Source: Actinomycetota bacterium (GTDB lineage Bacteria > Actinomycetota > Actinomycetes > Nanopelagicales > Nanopelagicaceae). From it: a stretch of 64,000 nucleotides of DNA. Position 1 is the first letter of the stretch, and the number at the start of each line of letters is the position of its first letter. Position numbers and translations under genes: made by a program. The stretch is taken from contig WLEB01000002.1 of assembly GCA_009704505.1 (NCBI GenBank), positions 1 to 64,000 of the forward strand, in the 5' to 3' direction. The notes under the pieces are model-generated. The model was given only the letters and a program-made list of their open reading frames with translations. It was not told the DNA's origin and made no database searches. This document shows positions 20,539-30,286 of this stretch, in pieces.

Positions 20539-21960
20539 ATGACCCGTTCCTATCTGGTTGAAACTTACGGCTGTCAGATGAATGTACATGATTCAGAGCG
20601 CATTGCTGGTTTATTGGATGAAGCAGGCTATGTTCCTGTAATTGAAGGAGAACAAGCTGACTTAGTAGTTTTTAACACATGCGCAGTGCGTGAAAACGCT
20701 GACAATAAACTTTATGGAAACTTGAGCTTTCTTGCACCGATAAAAAAAGCTAATCCCCACATGCAAATAGCTGTTGGTGGATGTCTTGCTCAGAAAGATC
20801 AAGCCACAATTATCAAAAAAGCGCCGTATGTCGATGTCGTATTTGGCACTCACAACGTTGGTTCACTTCCTGTGCTTTTGGAACGTGCACGGATTGAAGA
20901 AGAGTCTCAGATAGAGATTTTGGAAGCGCTGGAGCATTTCCCTTCAACATTGCCAGCACGCCGTCTTTCAGCTTTTTCATCATGGGTGTCAGTCTCTGTT
21001 GGGTGCAATAACACCTGTACTTTTTGTATTGTTCCAACTCTTCGCGGCATTGAAAAAGATAGAAGCGCAGGAGATATTCTCAATGAAGTCAAAGCCTTGG
21101 TTGATCAAGGAGTAATAGAGATTACCCTCTTGGGACAAAATGTAAATGCATACGGTGTGGACTTTTCAGATCGCGGCGCCTTTGCAAATCTTTTGCGCTC
21201 TTGTGGCCAGATTGATGGCTTAGAGCGCGTTCGCTTTATGTCTCCACACCCTAGAGATTTCACAGATGATGTCATTGATGCAATGGCGCAAACACCCAAT
21301 GTAATGCCGCACTTACACATGCCCCTTCAGTCGGGATCTGATCGAATTTTGCAACAGATGAGACGTTCTTATCGAAGCGATAGATACCTGGGAATTTTAG
21401 ATCGAGTGCGGACGGCAATGCCCCAAGCAATGATTACAACTGACATCATCGTTGGATTCCCCGGAGAAAGTGAAGAGGACTTTCAACAAACATTGGATCT
21501 ATGTACCCAAGCAAGATTTGCTGCCGCTTATACGTATCAGTATTCAAAACGCCCAGGAACACCTGCAGCAACCATGCCCGATCAAGTTAGCGAAAAAGTA
21601 GTGGGCGAAAGATACACGCGCCTTCACAATCATCAGCAGGAAATATCTCTTTCAGTCAATCAAGAAAGTATTGGCTCAATTCATAAAGTCTTAGTCGGAG
21701 ACTATGAAGGTCGCAGGGATGAAGCGCAGTCTCGTTTGACAGGACGCAGTGAAGATTTTCGCCTTGTTCACTTCGATAACACCACTTTGGCCAGACCGGG
21801 TGATGAAGTTACTGTGAAGATTACGCAGGCTTCGGCGCATTACTTAATTGGAGATGCTCTTTCTGTCAGACAGACAAGAGGGGCACAGGCACATCAAGAT
21901 CGAATTGAAACCAAGGCAAGTTCGGCCACGATGCTTGGTATTCCATCGGTTAAAAAATGA
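20539..21960 (+). CDS. miaB: tRNA-2-methylthio-N6-dimethylallyladenosine synthase
   Basis: [31 protein letters not shown] radical-SAM motif; TRAM domain. Confidence 0.96.
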   Translation: MTRSYLVETYGCQMNVHDSERIAGLLDEAGYVPVIEGEQADLVVFNTCAVRENADNKLYGNLSFLAPIKKANPHMQIAVGGCLAQKDQATIIKKAPYVDVVFGTHNVGSLPVLLERARIEEESQIEILEALEHFPSTLPARRLSAFSSWVSVSVGCNNTCTFCIVPTLRGIEKDRSAGDILNEVKALVDQGVIEITLLGQNVNAYGVDFSDRGAFANLLRSCGQIDGLERVRFMSPHPRDFTDDVIDAMAQTPNVMPHLHMPLQSGSDRILQQMRRSYRSDRYLGILDRVRTAMPQAMITTDIIVGFPGESEEDFQQTLDLCTQARFAAAYTYQYSKRPGTPAATMPDQVSEKVVGERYTRLHNHQQEISLSVNQESIGSIHKVLVGDYEGRRDEAQSRLTGRSEDFRLVHFDNTTLARPGDEVTVKITQASAHYLIGDALSVRQTRGAQAHQDRIETKASSATMLGIPSVKK

Positions 21961-22862
21961 ATGTGATTGTCATTTGCGGCGCAACTGCTACCGGAAAGAG
22001 TGATCTTGCAGTTGCATTAGCGCGGGAGATAGACGGTGAAGTAATTAACGCAGACTCAATGCAGCTATACAAAGGTATGGACATTGGCACGGCAAAGATC
22101 ACCCTTGATGAAAGACAGGGCGTCCCACACCATTTAATGGATTTATTGGATGTCACAGAAGATGCAAACGTAGCTTGGTATCAGGGAAAAGCTCGTGAAA
22201 AAATCGCAGAGATTCACTCCCGTAGCAAAACCGCAATCATTGTGGGTGGAACTGGACTGTATATCAAAGCAATTTTGGATGATTTGAATTTTCCAGACAC
22301 AGATCCTGTAGTTCGAGCAGAACTTGAACTTGAGTATGCAACAAAGGGCATAGGACCACTCTTTGAAAGATTGGAGAAGCTGGATCCAGCTGCAGCCTTA
22401 GCAATAGACAAAGAAAACTCTAGAAGAGTAATTCGCGCTCTTGAAGTAATAAAGATTACTGGTAAGCCATTTACTGCAAACTTACCTAGGAAAGAAAGTA
22501 CAAGATATCCAGAGGCCTTGCAATTTGGTTTGGTAATGGACCGTGAGCTCCTAGGTGAGAAAATTTCAGCGCGTGTTGAAAGAATGTGGCAGGACGGTTT
22601 TGTTGCAGAAGTTGAGTCTTTGATGCAATCTGGCATTACTCGCGGAACCACAGCCCAAAAAGCCTTGGGATATTCACAAGTGATTGCCTTTAAAGAGGGG
22701 AAAATCTCGGAAGATGAGGCCATTGAAGAAACTAAGCGTGCAACACGCCAGTATGCGCGCAGACAGGAAACCTGGTTTTCTAGAGATGAGCGAATTATCT
22801 GGATCTCACCAATACAAAATCGAATCGAACGCATTCTTAATTCGTTAAACTCATCTACATGA
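21957..22862 (+). CDS. miaA: tRNA dimethylallyltransferase
   Basis: [43 protein letters not shown]. Confidence 0.96.
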   Translation: MNVIVICGATATGKSDLAVALAREIDGEVINADSMQLYKGMDIGTAKITLDERQGVPHHLMDLLDVTEDANVAWYQGKAREKIAEIHSRSKTAIIVGGTGLYIKAILDDLNFPDTDPVVRAELELEYATKGIGPLFERLEKLDPAAALAIDKENSRRVIRALEVIKITGKPFTANLPRKESTRYPEALQFGLVMDRELLGEKISARVERMWQDGFVAEVESLMQSGITRGTTAQKALGYSQVIAFKEGKISEDEAIEETKRATRQYARRQETWFSRDERIIWISPIQNRIERILNSLNSST

Positions 22863-23656
22863 TTGCAACATACGGGCATGGGACGCACAATGACTTTGTT
22901 TTAGTCTTTGATCCCTTAGATGAGCATTCAATAACTACTTCTCAGACTGCGGCCATTTGCGACCGTGAGAATGGAATTGGCGCCGATGGACTCATTCGAA
23001 TCATTAAGCGAAACGAGAAATGGTTTATGGATTATCGCAATGCCGACGGATCCATTGCAGAGATGTGTGGCAACGGTATACGAGTGATGGCTCGCTATTT
23101 AGTCGAACGTGGACATCAACCTGAAGGTATTTTTGCAATCGATACAAGGGACGGGGTTAAGCACCTTCGTGTTCCACTAACAGATGACATCTCTGTGAAT
23201 ATGGGCCAAGTAAGTGATGAAGGTGAGAGCATTACGGCTGCTACAAATGGAAAAATCTGGAACGGATACAACATCAGTGTTGGAAATCCTCACGCCGTGG
23301 TCTTTGTTGATGACATTAATGATGTAGGGCAGTTGCTAGAACCGCCGGTAGTTCGGCCTAAAGACTCTTATCCAGAAGGCGTAAATGTCGAGTTCGTCCA
23401 AATTACCAGTGACAATGAGATTTTGATGAGAGTTTATGAAAGAGGATCTGGCGAAACACAGTCATGTGGAACTGGAACTTGCGCAGTTGCATTGGCGGCC
23501 ACGATACATTCCAATAAAAAACTACCTGCAACATGGATCATTAAACCTCCTGGGGGCCGTTTAGAAGTATCAATTGATGGGCACTCTAATGCTACTTTGA
23601 TTGGTCCTGCTGTCTTAGTCAAGGATGTAGATATTTCTAGGTTCCTCATTGAGTAA
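22859..23656 (+). CDS. dapF: Diaminopimelate epimerase
   Basis: GTHNDFVLV; RNADGSIAEMCGNGIR; SCGTGTCAVA. Confidence 0.95.
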   Translation: MIATYGHGTHNDFVLVFDPLDEHSITTSQTAAICDRENGIGADGLIRIIKRNEKWFMDYRNADGSIAEMCGNGIRVMARYLVERGHQPEGIFAIDTRDGVKHLRVPLTDDISVNMGQVSDEGESITAATNGKIWNGYNISVGNPHAVVFVDDINDVGQLLEPPVVRPKDSYPEGVNVEFVQITSDNEILMRVYERGSGETQSCGTGTCAVALAATIHSNKKLPATWIIKPPGGRLEVSIDGHSNATLIGPAVLVKDVDISRFLIE

Positions 23657-25148
23657 AGATTTTGATGAAAAGAAGGATGCTCACTTAGATGATGAATTTG
23701 ATCATGAGTTTGAAAAACTTCTTCTAGAAAGTGCCCGAGTAGCTGCAGAGTTTGATGCTGCCGAAGCAGATGAAACAATCGATCAATCACAGGAACTTTC
23801 AGAGCGCAATGCGCTTCGCCGCGTTAAAGGATTTTCAACCGAACTTCAAGATATCTCCGAGGCTGAGTATCGCCAGCTCCAACTAGAGCGCGTTGTGCTT
23901 GTGGGAGTTTGGACTGAGGGAACTATTGCCGATGCGGAGAACTCTTTAGCAGAGTTAAAGGCATTGGCCGAGACTGCTGGATCAGAGGTTCTTGAAGGAT
24001 TGATTCAACGTCGCGATAAGCCAGATCCGGCTACCTACATCGGTTCAGGAAAAGTGATCGAACTTAAAAACGTAGTTGTTTCAACTGGTGCAGACACAGT
24101 TGTTTGCGATGGTGAGCTATCTCCTTCTCAGCTTCGCCAGCTAGAAGATAAGTTAAAAGTTAAAGTTGTTGACCGAACTGCATTGATCTTAGATATTTTT
24201 GCTCAGCATGCAAAAAGCAAAGAAGGTAAAGCCCAGGTTGAATTAGCACAGATTGCTTACTTGCTTCCAAGACTTCGTGGTTGGGGTGATTCACTCTCAC
24301 GTCAGGTTGGTGGTCGAGCTGCAGGCGGTGCCGGTATTGGTGGTCGTGGACCTGGTGAAACTAAGATTGAAACAGATCGCCGCAGAATTCGCGACAAAAT
24401 GGCAAAGCTTCGGGGCGAAATTGCCGAGATGAAGACTGCCCGTGATACAAAAAGACAGGAACGTCGCAGGAACAATATTCCTTCGGTTGCAATCGCTGGA
24501 TATACAAATGCTGGTAAATCCTCACTGCTCAACAAACTTACCAATGCAGGCGTATTGGTCGAGAACGCACTATTTGCCACCTTGGATCCAACTGTTCGAA
24601 AAACACAGACCCATGATGGTCGGATTTATACATTAAGTGACACTGTCGGATTTGTTCGCCACCTTCCGCACCAACTTATCGATGCATTTAAGTCAACTTT
24701 AGAAGAGGTATCTCAATCAGATTTAATTGTTCACGTTGTTGATGGTTCTCATCCAAATCCATTCGAGCAGATAAAAGCTGTTCGATTAGTTATAGATGAG
24801 ATCGGCGGCAAGGAGATTCCTGAGATTATTGCCATCAATAAAGTTGATATTGCTGATCCAAATATAGTCATGGAGATTTTGCGCAAGGAGCCAAATAGCT
24901 ATGCTTGTTCAGTTCGAACTGGCTTTGGCATTGAAGGTTTACTCCATGCAATTGAAAGCTCTCTACCTCGTCCATCCGTGGAAGTTACAGTGGTGATTCC
25001 TTATGACAGGGGAGACCTGGTGCATGCAATACATGAGTCTGGCGAGATATTCTCAGAATCATATGTTGCAGAGGGAACGGCAATCCACGCTCGCGTAGAT
25101 GCGGGCCTGGCCCAAAGGATCGAAAAATCTGGCCAAGTTCAGGAATAA
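23649..25148 (+). CDS. hflX: GTPase HflX
   Basis: GRGPGETKIETDRRRI; GYTNAGKSSLLNKLT; DTVGFVRHLPHQLIDAF. Confidence 0.96.
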   Translation: MSKDFDEKKDAHLDDEFDHEFEKLLLESARVAAEFDAAEADETIDQSQELSERNALRRVKGFSTELQDISEAEYRQLQLERVVLVGVWTEGTIADAENSLAELKALAETAGSEVLEGLIQRRDKPDPATYIGSGKVIELKNVVVSTGADTVVCDGELSPSQLRQLEDKLKVKVVDRTALILDIFAQHAKSKEGKAQVELAQIAYLLPRLRGWGDSLSRQVGGRAAGGAGIGGRGPGETKIETDRRRIRDKMAKLRGEIAEMKTARDTKRQERRRNNIPSVAIAGYTNAGKSSLLNKLTNAGVLVENALFATLDPTVRKTQTHDGRIYTLSDTVGFVRHLPHQLIDAFKSTLEEVSQSDLIVHVVDGSHPNPFEQIKAVRLVIDEIGGKEIPEIIAINKVDIADPNIVMEILRKEPNSYACSVRTGFGIEGLLHAIESSLPRPSVEVTVVIPYDRGDLVHAIHESGEIFSESYVAEGTAIHARVDAGLAQRIEKSGQVQE

Positions 25149-25256
25149 CGAGAGATTGTGGCGTGTTGTAACAAATAGATGGTGTTAAATGCGCCATGAT
25201 GCGCCCGCAGAGAGTTATCAGATAAACGACGAAGTATCGAAAAGGTGGTGAGAGCA

Positions 25257-25553
25257 ATGGCAACTGATTACGACACACCCAGAAAAACCGATGAGGAGCT
25301 TCATGAGGAGTCCCTTGAAGAGTTAAAAGCAAAGCGAGTTGATGCTCAATCTGGCCAGATCGATGTTGACGAAGCTGAAGCTGCTGAAAATCTTGAACTG
25401 CCAGGTGCAGATCTTTCCGGTGAAGAACTTGCAGTGCGAGTTGTCCCAAAGCAAGTTAATGAATTCACATGTTCGCGCTGTTTCTTAGTGCACCATATTT
25501 CTCAGTTAGCAAAGGGTGAAGGCGCAAAAGCTGTTTGTAAAGAGTGTAATTAA
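25257..25553 (+). CDS. DUF4193 family protein
   Basis: MATDYDTPRKTDEE...FTCSRCFLVHHISQLA...CKEC. Confidence 0.9.
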   Translation: MATDYDTPRKTDEELHEESLEELKAKRVDAQSGQIDVDEAEAAENLELPGADLSGEELAVRVVPKQVNEFTCSRCFLVHHISQLAKGEGAKAVCKECN

Positions 25554-25990
25554 ATCTTTAACGCTTTTAATGCTGTAAGAACCTTCTCTGGTTGTGATGT
25601 TGAAATCAACCAATATGGAGTTTGATCTCTTGTGTCATTGACGAAAAGTTGAACAGCAAGCGGTGACCAAAATCTAATGGCTAGATGTGCAGCTGGATCG
25701 GCGTCTCGGGTACGAATTTTTCTCAGTTGTTGATTGTCGAGAGCAAAACTCTCTCCAAGAAATTCTCGCTGTAAATGTGCCGGCCCGACACGTATCTCCG
25801 TGTCATCCACTTCAATTATCAGGGCAGTTTTGATGTAAATGGCGATCAATGTCAGCGTAAGTACTACCAAAGACACTAATGCTGAGTTATTTCCTAAGGC
25901 TGCCCAAATAGAGATTACAAGAGAGAGAAAAAAGAAGTAAATAATGGCTAAAAGCCAAAGTGGCGTACGTATCACTTCTCTGTATCGCAT
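25550..25990 (-). CDS. DUF3093 family membrane protein
   Basis: RYREVIRTPLWLLAIIYFFFLSL; convergent with DUF4193 gene as in other Actinobacteria. Confidence 0.82.
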   Translation of the reverse strand: MRYREVIRTPLWLLAIIYFFFLSLVISIWAALGNNSALVSLVVLTLTLIAIYIKTALIIEVDDTEIRVGPAHLQREFLGESFALDNQQLRKIRTRDADPAAHLAIRFWSPLAVQLFVNDTRDQTPYWLISTSQPEKVLTALKALKI

Positions 25991-26031
25991 GGGTGTTACC
26001 GTATCGGATAATCACGCGCTAATCTTTATCC

Positions 26032-26616
26032 ATGGGCAGAGTAGCAAGCACCGTTCCACCCGAAGGCTCGATAATTCCAGAGCGTCACCCCCTTGCACCG
26101 CCAGTGGGGACAAAAATTCCTTCACACTTTGGACATTGTTTTGGTTGTGGGCATCTACATCCGACAGGGTTGCGTTTAGTTGCATATTCTGGGGAAGGTG
26201 CCAATATCACAGCTACTTTTACAGTTACTGAAAATCACCAAGGCGCTCCTGGATTAGCTCACGGTGGATTGCTCTCACTTGCCTTTGATGAAGCCTTGGG
26301 CAAATTGATGTGGTTAATCCGCTCACCGGCAGTAACTGGTCGCTTAGAAACAGATTTTCTGATTCCAGTACCAATAGGAACAACTCTGCATATTGCTGCA
26401 GAGATAACAGGACAACACGGTCGAAAAGTTTATACATCGGCAGTTGGTCGCTTGAATTCTCCGGAAGGTGAAATTGCTGTTCGAGCATCAGCTCTTTTCA
26501 TCATCGTTCCTATGGAGCATTTTATTAACAATGCACCGGATGGTTATTTTGAAGAGTTGGCAAAAACTCCTGAACTATTAACTTTTGTTGATCCAAATTT
26601 CGAGATTAATCCTTGA
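26032..26616 (+). CDS. PaaI/hotdog-fold thioesterase
   Basis: CFGCGHLHPTGLRL...GAPGLAHGGLLSLAFDEALGKLM. Confidence 0.88.
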   Translation: MGRVASTVPPEGSIIPERHPLAPPVGTKIPSHFGHCFGCGHLHPTGLRLVAYSGEGANITATFTVTENHQGAPGLAHGGLLSLAFDEALGKLMWLIRSPAVTGRLETDFLIPVPIGTTLHIAAEITGQHGRKVYTSAVGRLNSPEGEIAVRASALFIIVPMEHFINNAPDGYFEELAKTPELLTFVDPNFEINP

Positions 26617-26617
26617 T

Positions 26618-27061
26618 ATGAAAGGTGTAGAAGTTCTCATTACGCGCCTTGATCCGAGCGTTCCAATGCCAACCTATTCCAAGCCCGGCGATGCTGGGGC
26701 TGATATAACTACTCGCGTTGACATCGATTTAAAGCCAGGAGAGCGCGCACTCGTTCCAACTGGTATTTCAATTGCACTTCCTGATGGATACGTCGCCTTG
26801 GTACATCCACGCTCAGGACTTGCAATCAAACACGGTGTAACAATGGTAAATGCTCCAGGCACAGTCGATGCTGGTTATCGTGGCGAGCTTTCATGCATAC
26901 TTATTAATCACGACCCAACCGAATCTGTTACTTTCAAAAAGGGCGATCGGATAGCGCAATTGGTAATTCAAAAAGTAGAGCGCGCTGTTTTCACGGAAGT
27001 TGAACACCTTCCGGGATCAGATAGAGGCACAGGTGGCTTTGGATCGACGGGGCGCTCATGA
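26618..27061 (+). CDS. dut: dUTP diphosphatase
   Basis: PGDAGADITTR; HPRSGLAIKHGVTMVNAPGTVDAGYRGEL; RGTGGFGSTGR. Confidence 0.97.
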   Translation: MKGVEVLITRLDPSVPMPTYSKPGDAGADITTRVDIDLKPGERALVPTGISIALPDGYVALVHPRSGLAIKHGVTMVNAPGTVDAGYRGELSCILINHDPTESVTFKKGDRIAQLVIQKVERAVFTEVEHLPGSDRGTGGFGSTGRS

Positions 27062-27681
27062 ACCAACATGGTCAAGATCGTGACAAGGTTATAAATGCCC
27101 TGGGCGGTAAAAAAGGTTTAATTGACTCTGGATTACCAGCAGTGGTTTTCCTGATTGTTTTTAATATAAATCAAGATCTTCAAGGTGCTATCTGGGCTTC
27201 TTTATCACTGGCAATAATCCTTGCAATCTGGAGGTTGATTCGCAAAGACACTATTCAACACTCAATTTCTGGCGTTATAGGAGTCTTGATTTGTGCCTAT
27301 TTTGCTAATCGAAGTGGAAATGCAACTGATTTCTATATTCCAAAACTGCTGACTAATTTGGGATATGGAACCGTTTATCTGATTGCCAACTTAGTTGGAT
27401 GGCCAATTTTGGGCCTTGTTCTTGGACCATTACTAGGGGAAAACTTCACATGGAGAAATAACCCTCGACGTAAAAAGATGTACATCAAAGCAAGTTGGTT
27501 ATGGGTAGCTTTATTCTTTTCGCGCATCGCCGTTCAATATCCAATTTATAAAAGTGGCAACGTAAATCTATTGGGGACAGTCAACCTTGCTATGGGATAC
27601 CCGTTGTTTTTTGCCGCTGCCTATGGTTCTTGGTTGATTATTCGATCTGAACCACCGATAGACAATAAAGCCAAAGAATAG
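27058..27681 (+). CDS. DUF3159 family membrane protein
   Basis: GGKKGLIDSGLPAVVFLIVF; multi-TM; 4-nt overlap with dut. Confidence 0.88.
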   Translation: MNQHGQDRDKVINALGGKKGLIDSGLPAVVFLIVFNINQDLQGAIWASLSLAIILAIWRLIRKDTIQHSISGVIGVLICAYFANRSGNATDFYIPKLLTNLGYGTVYLIANLVGWPILGLVLGPLLGENFTWRNNPRRKKMYIKASWLWVALFFSRIAVQYPIYKSGNVNLLGTVNLAMGYPLFFAAAYGSWLIIRSEPPIDNKAKE

Positions 27682-27683
27682 AT

Positions 27684-28340
27684 CTAAGAGATAAAGCAAG
27701 CCTTGATTTGAGCTTCGGCATCGGTTGAAGCAACAAAGAGAAGTTCATCTCCTGCCACGAATACATCATGAGCTTTAGCCGTAATAACTTGACCATCGCG
27801 GACAATTGCTGCAAGAGCCGCATTTTCTGGTAATTCTATTTCATCGACAGTCTTGCCAATGCAAGCAGAACCATCTGGCAGAGTCAGCTCCACAAGATTT
27901 GCCTGGCCTTTTCTAAATGAGAAGAGTCGCACGACATCACCAACAGTTACTGCCTCTTCAACTAATGCCGAGATAATTCTTGGTGTTGACACTGCAACAT
28001 CTACACCCCAAGAAGTGTCAAAGAGCCATTCATTTTTTGGGTGATTAATTCTTGCCACAACTCTTGGTACGCCGTACTCAGTCTTTCCAAGTAAAGATGT
28101 CACAAGATTTGCCTTGTCATCTCCCGTAGCTGCAACCAATACTTGGCATGTATCTAGATGAGCGGCATCAAGTGCGGTTATCTCACAGGCATCGGCCATC
28201 AGCCACTCTGCATCAGGGACGCTTTCTATCTTTAAGGCTTTTGGATCTTTTTCAATGAGTAAGACTTGGTGGCCGTTATCTAAGAGTTCTCGAGCGATAG
28301 CGCGTCCAACATTTCCTGCACCGGCGATAGCAATTCTCAT
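27684..28340 (-). CDS. TrkA-family potassium uptake regulator (CeoC-like)
   Basis: IAIAGAGNVGRAIARELLDNGHQVLLIEKD; TrkA-N and TrkA-C. Confidence 0.92.
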   Translation of the reverse strand: MRIAIAGAGNVGRAIARELLDNGHQVLLIEKDPKALKIESVPDAEWLMADACEITALDAAHLDTCQVLVAATGDDKANLVTSLLGKTEYGVPRVVARINHPKNEWLFDTSWGVDVAVSTPRIISALVEEAVTVGDVVRLFSFRKGQANLVELTLPDGSACIGKTVDEIELPENAALAAIVRDGQVITAKAHDVFVAGDELLFVASTDAEAQIKACFIS

Positions 28341-29005
28341 GAGCGTTCCGCCTCTGGAGTTTGAGCAAGAATCTGTTGTGTGCGTTCAAGATCAGCATCT
28401 GCAACCATCACATGAACTAGATCGCCCTCTTGTAAAACGGTATGCGTGTTTGGAATTATCGCTTCACCTAGGCGCGTAATGAATGCAATGCGAGCTGGTG
28501 TTAATTCATCGATCAGTAGTACAGGGCGTCCATACCACTGTGTATTTGGATTTACTTCATAGAGTTGAAGAGTTCCTGTGGCATCTCGCCATTCAGAGCG
28601 CGAACCCTCCGGCGTCAAACGGCGAAGAATCTGATCTGTTGTCCATAGAACTGTTGCAACAGTTGGAATTCCAAGACGTTGGTAGATCTCGGCTCTGCCT
28701 GGATCATAAATTCTCGCAACAACATTTTGGACACCGTATGTCTCACGTGCAACCCGGGCTGCCAAAATATTGGAGTTATCACCATTACTTACCGCAGCAA
28801 ATGCATCGGCCTCTTGAATACCTGCTTCAATCAAATTATCACGATCAAAACCAACTCCAGTGACTGTTCGACCTTTAAAATCTGGGCCTAAACGTCGAAA
28901 TGCTTCACGAACCTGGTCAATAACAGCAACAGTGTGTCCTGCGGCCTCTAATTCGGTGGCCAGAGATGATCCAACTCGACCGCAACCCATGATGACTACG
29001 TGCAC
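28337..29005 (-). CDS. TrkA-family potassium uptake regulator (CeoB-like)
   Basis: VHVVIMGCGRVGSSLATELEAAGHTVAVIDQ; 4-nt overlap with next gene. Confidence 0.92.
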   Translation of the reverse strand: MHVVIMGCGRVGSSLATELEAAGHTVAVIDQVREAFRRLGPDFKGRTVTGVGFDRDNLIEAGIQEADAFAAVSNGDNSNILAARVARETYGVQNVVARIYDPGRAEIYQRLGIPTVATVLWTTDQILRRLTPEGSRSEWRDATGTLQLYEVNPNTQWYGRPVLLIDELTPARIAFITRLGEAIIPNTHTVLQEGDLVHVMVADADLERTQQILAQTPEAERS

Positions 29006-29037
29006 AAGGTACAACTTACACCCATAGGCTTGTATCT

Positions 29038-30252
29038 ATGGCATTAGAGCAGGCACCCGCCCTAAAAGTTGGAGACTGTATTGAGGTCACAATTGAAAAA
29101 GTTGCCCATGGCGGCCACTTCATTGCCCGCCATAACGGAGCAGTGATTTTCGTTCGCCATGCCATTGAGGGCGAGACCTGCACGATCGAACTTACAAGTG
29201 TGGGCGCAAGCTTTAGTCGCGGCGATGTTGTTTCTATTAATACTCCGTCGGAGTTTCGAGTTAATCCACCATGTTCTTTTTCTCATCCAAATGGTTGTGG
29301 AGGATGCGATTTTCAACATATCTCAGAGGCACATCAACGCACATTAAAGTCTCAGGTGATTACAGAACAGTTTGCTCGAATTGCAAAGATGGATTTAACG
29401 GTTGAGGTTGAAAAAGTTGGGGAAATCTCTAAGTGGCGTACTCGTGCAATTGCTACAACAAACAAAGATGGAAAATTGGGCTTTTATAAATCTCGATCAC
29501 ACACGGTTGTGCCCGTTACAGATTGCAATATATGCATAGACACAGTCGGAATCCATGAGCTATCTCAAAAATCCCTTAAGCCCGATTTTCGGGTTGAGAT
29601 AAGTGCCTCAAATACGGGGGAGAGGACAATTGCATTGGCCAATGCGATCGGTAAAGAGCGAGCGCGAATTACTGAAGGTCCCGCTATATTGCATGAAAAA
29701 GTTTTAGACAAAACCTTAGAAGTTAGCCATGAATCATTCTGGCAGGGCCACAAAAATGCACCAGAGATCTTAAGCAAGACAGTTCTGGATTTTGGGGGTT
29801 TTAAGGACGGGGATCATGTATTAGATCTCTATGGTGGCGCTGGACTTTTCACCGCTGCAGTTATAGATGTAATTGGCCAGAGCGGACATGTAGATTTAAT
29901 TGAAGGCAGTAAGGCAGCAACCAATGATGCCGCAAGAAATTTTCTTTCATATTCCAACGTTGAGATCATCACTGGCGATGTCGCAAAACATTTACCGCGA
30001 ATTTCATCTGCTGATGTAATTGTCTTGGATCCACCAAGAGATGGCGCAGGTAAAGAGGTTATTGCTCAAATAGCACGACTGGGACCACGTTCAATTGTTT
30101 ATGTTGCCTGTGATCCAGCGGCACTTGCTAGGGACACTGCCTATCTTGCACATCACAGTTTTTCTCTCGTAAAAATTCGTGCTTTTGATCTCTTTCCAAT
30201 GACACATCACATCGAATGTGTTGCTCTGTATGCTCAGACTGATGTATCTTGA
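29038..30252 (+). CDS. TrmA/RlmD-family class I SAM-dependent RNA methyltransferase
   Basis: TRAM domain; CGGCDFQHI; VLDLYGGAGLFTAA; VLDPPRDGAG; YVACDPAALARD. Confidence 0.92.
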   Translation: MALEQAPALKVGDCIEVTIEKVAHGGHFIARHNGAVIFVRHAIEGETCTIELTSVGASFSRGDVVSINTPSEFRVNPPCSFSHPNGCGGCDFQHISEAHQRTLKSQVITEQFARIAKMDLTVEVEKVGEISKWRTRAIATTNKDGKLGFYKSRSHTVVPVTDCNICIDTVGIHELSQKSLKPDFRVEISASNTGERTIALANAIGKERARITEGPAILHEKVLDKTLEVSHESFWQGHKNAPEILSKTVLDFGGFKDGDHVLDLYGGAGLFTAAVIDVIGQSGHVDLIEGSKAATNDAARNFLSYSNVEIITGDVAKHLPRISSADVIVLDPPRDGAGKEVIAQIARLGPRSIVYVACDPAALARDTAYLAHHSFSLVKIRAFDLFPMTHHIECVALYAQTDVS

Positions 30253-30286
30253 GCGCAGGTAATCAAAGAATATAAGGGGTGCACGG

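Noticed and set aside
22214-22888. 224-aa minus-strand ORF opposite miaA/dapF
   Set aside because: Antisense to clear miaA coding sequence; no recognisable domain
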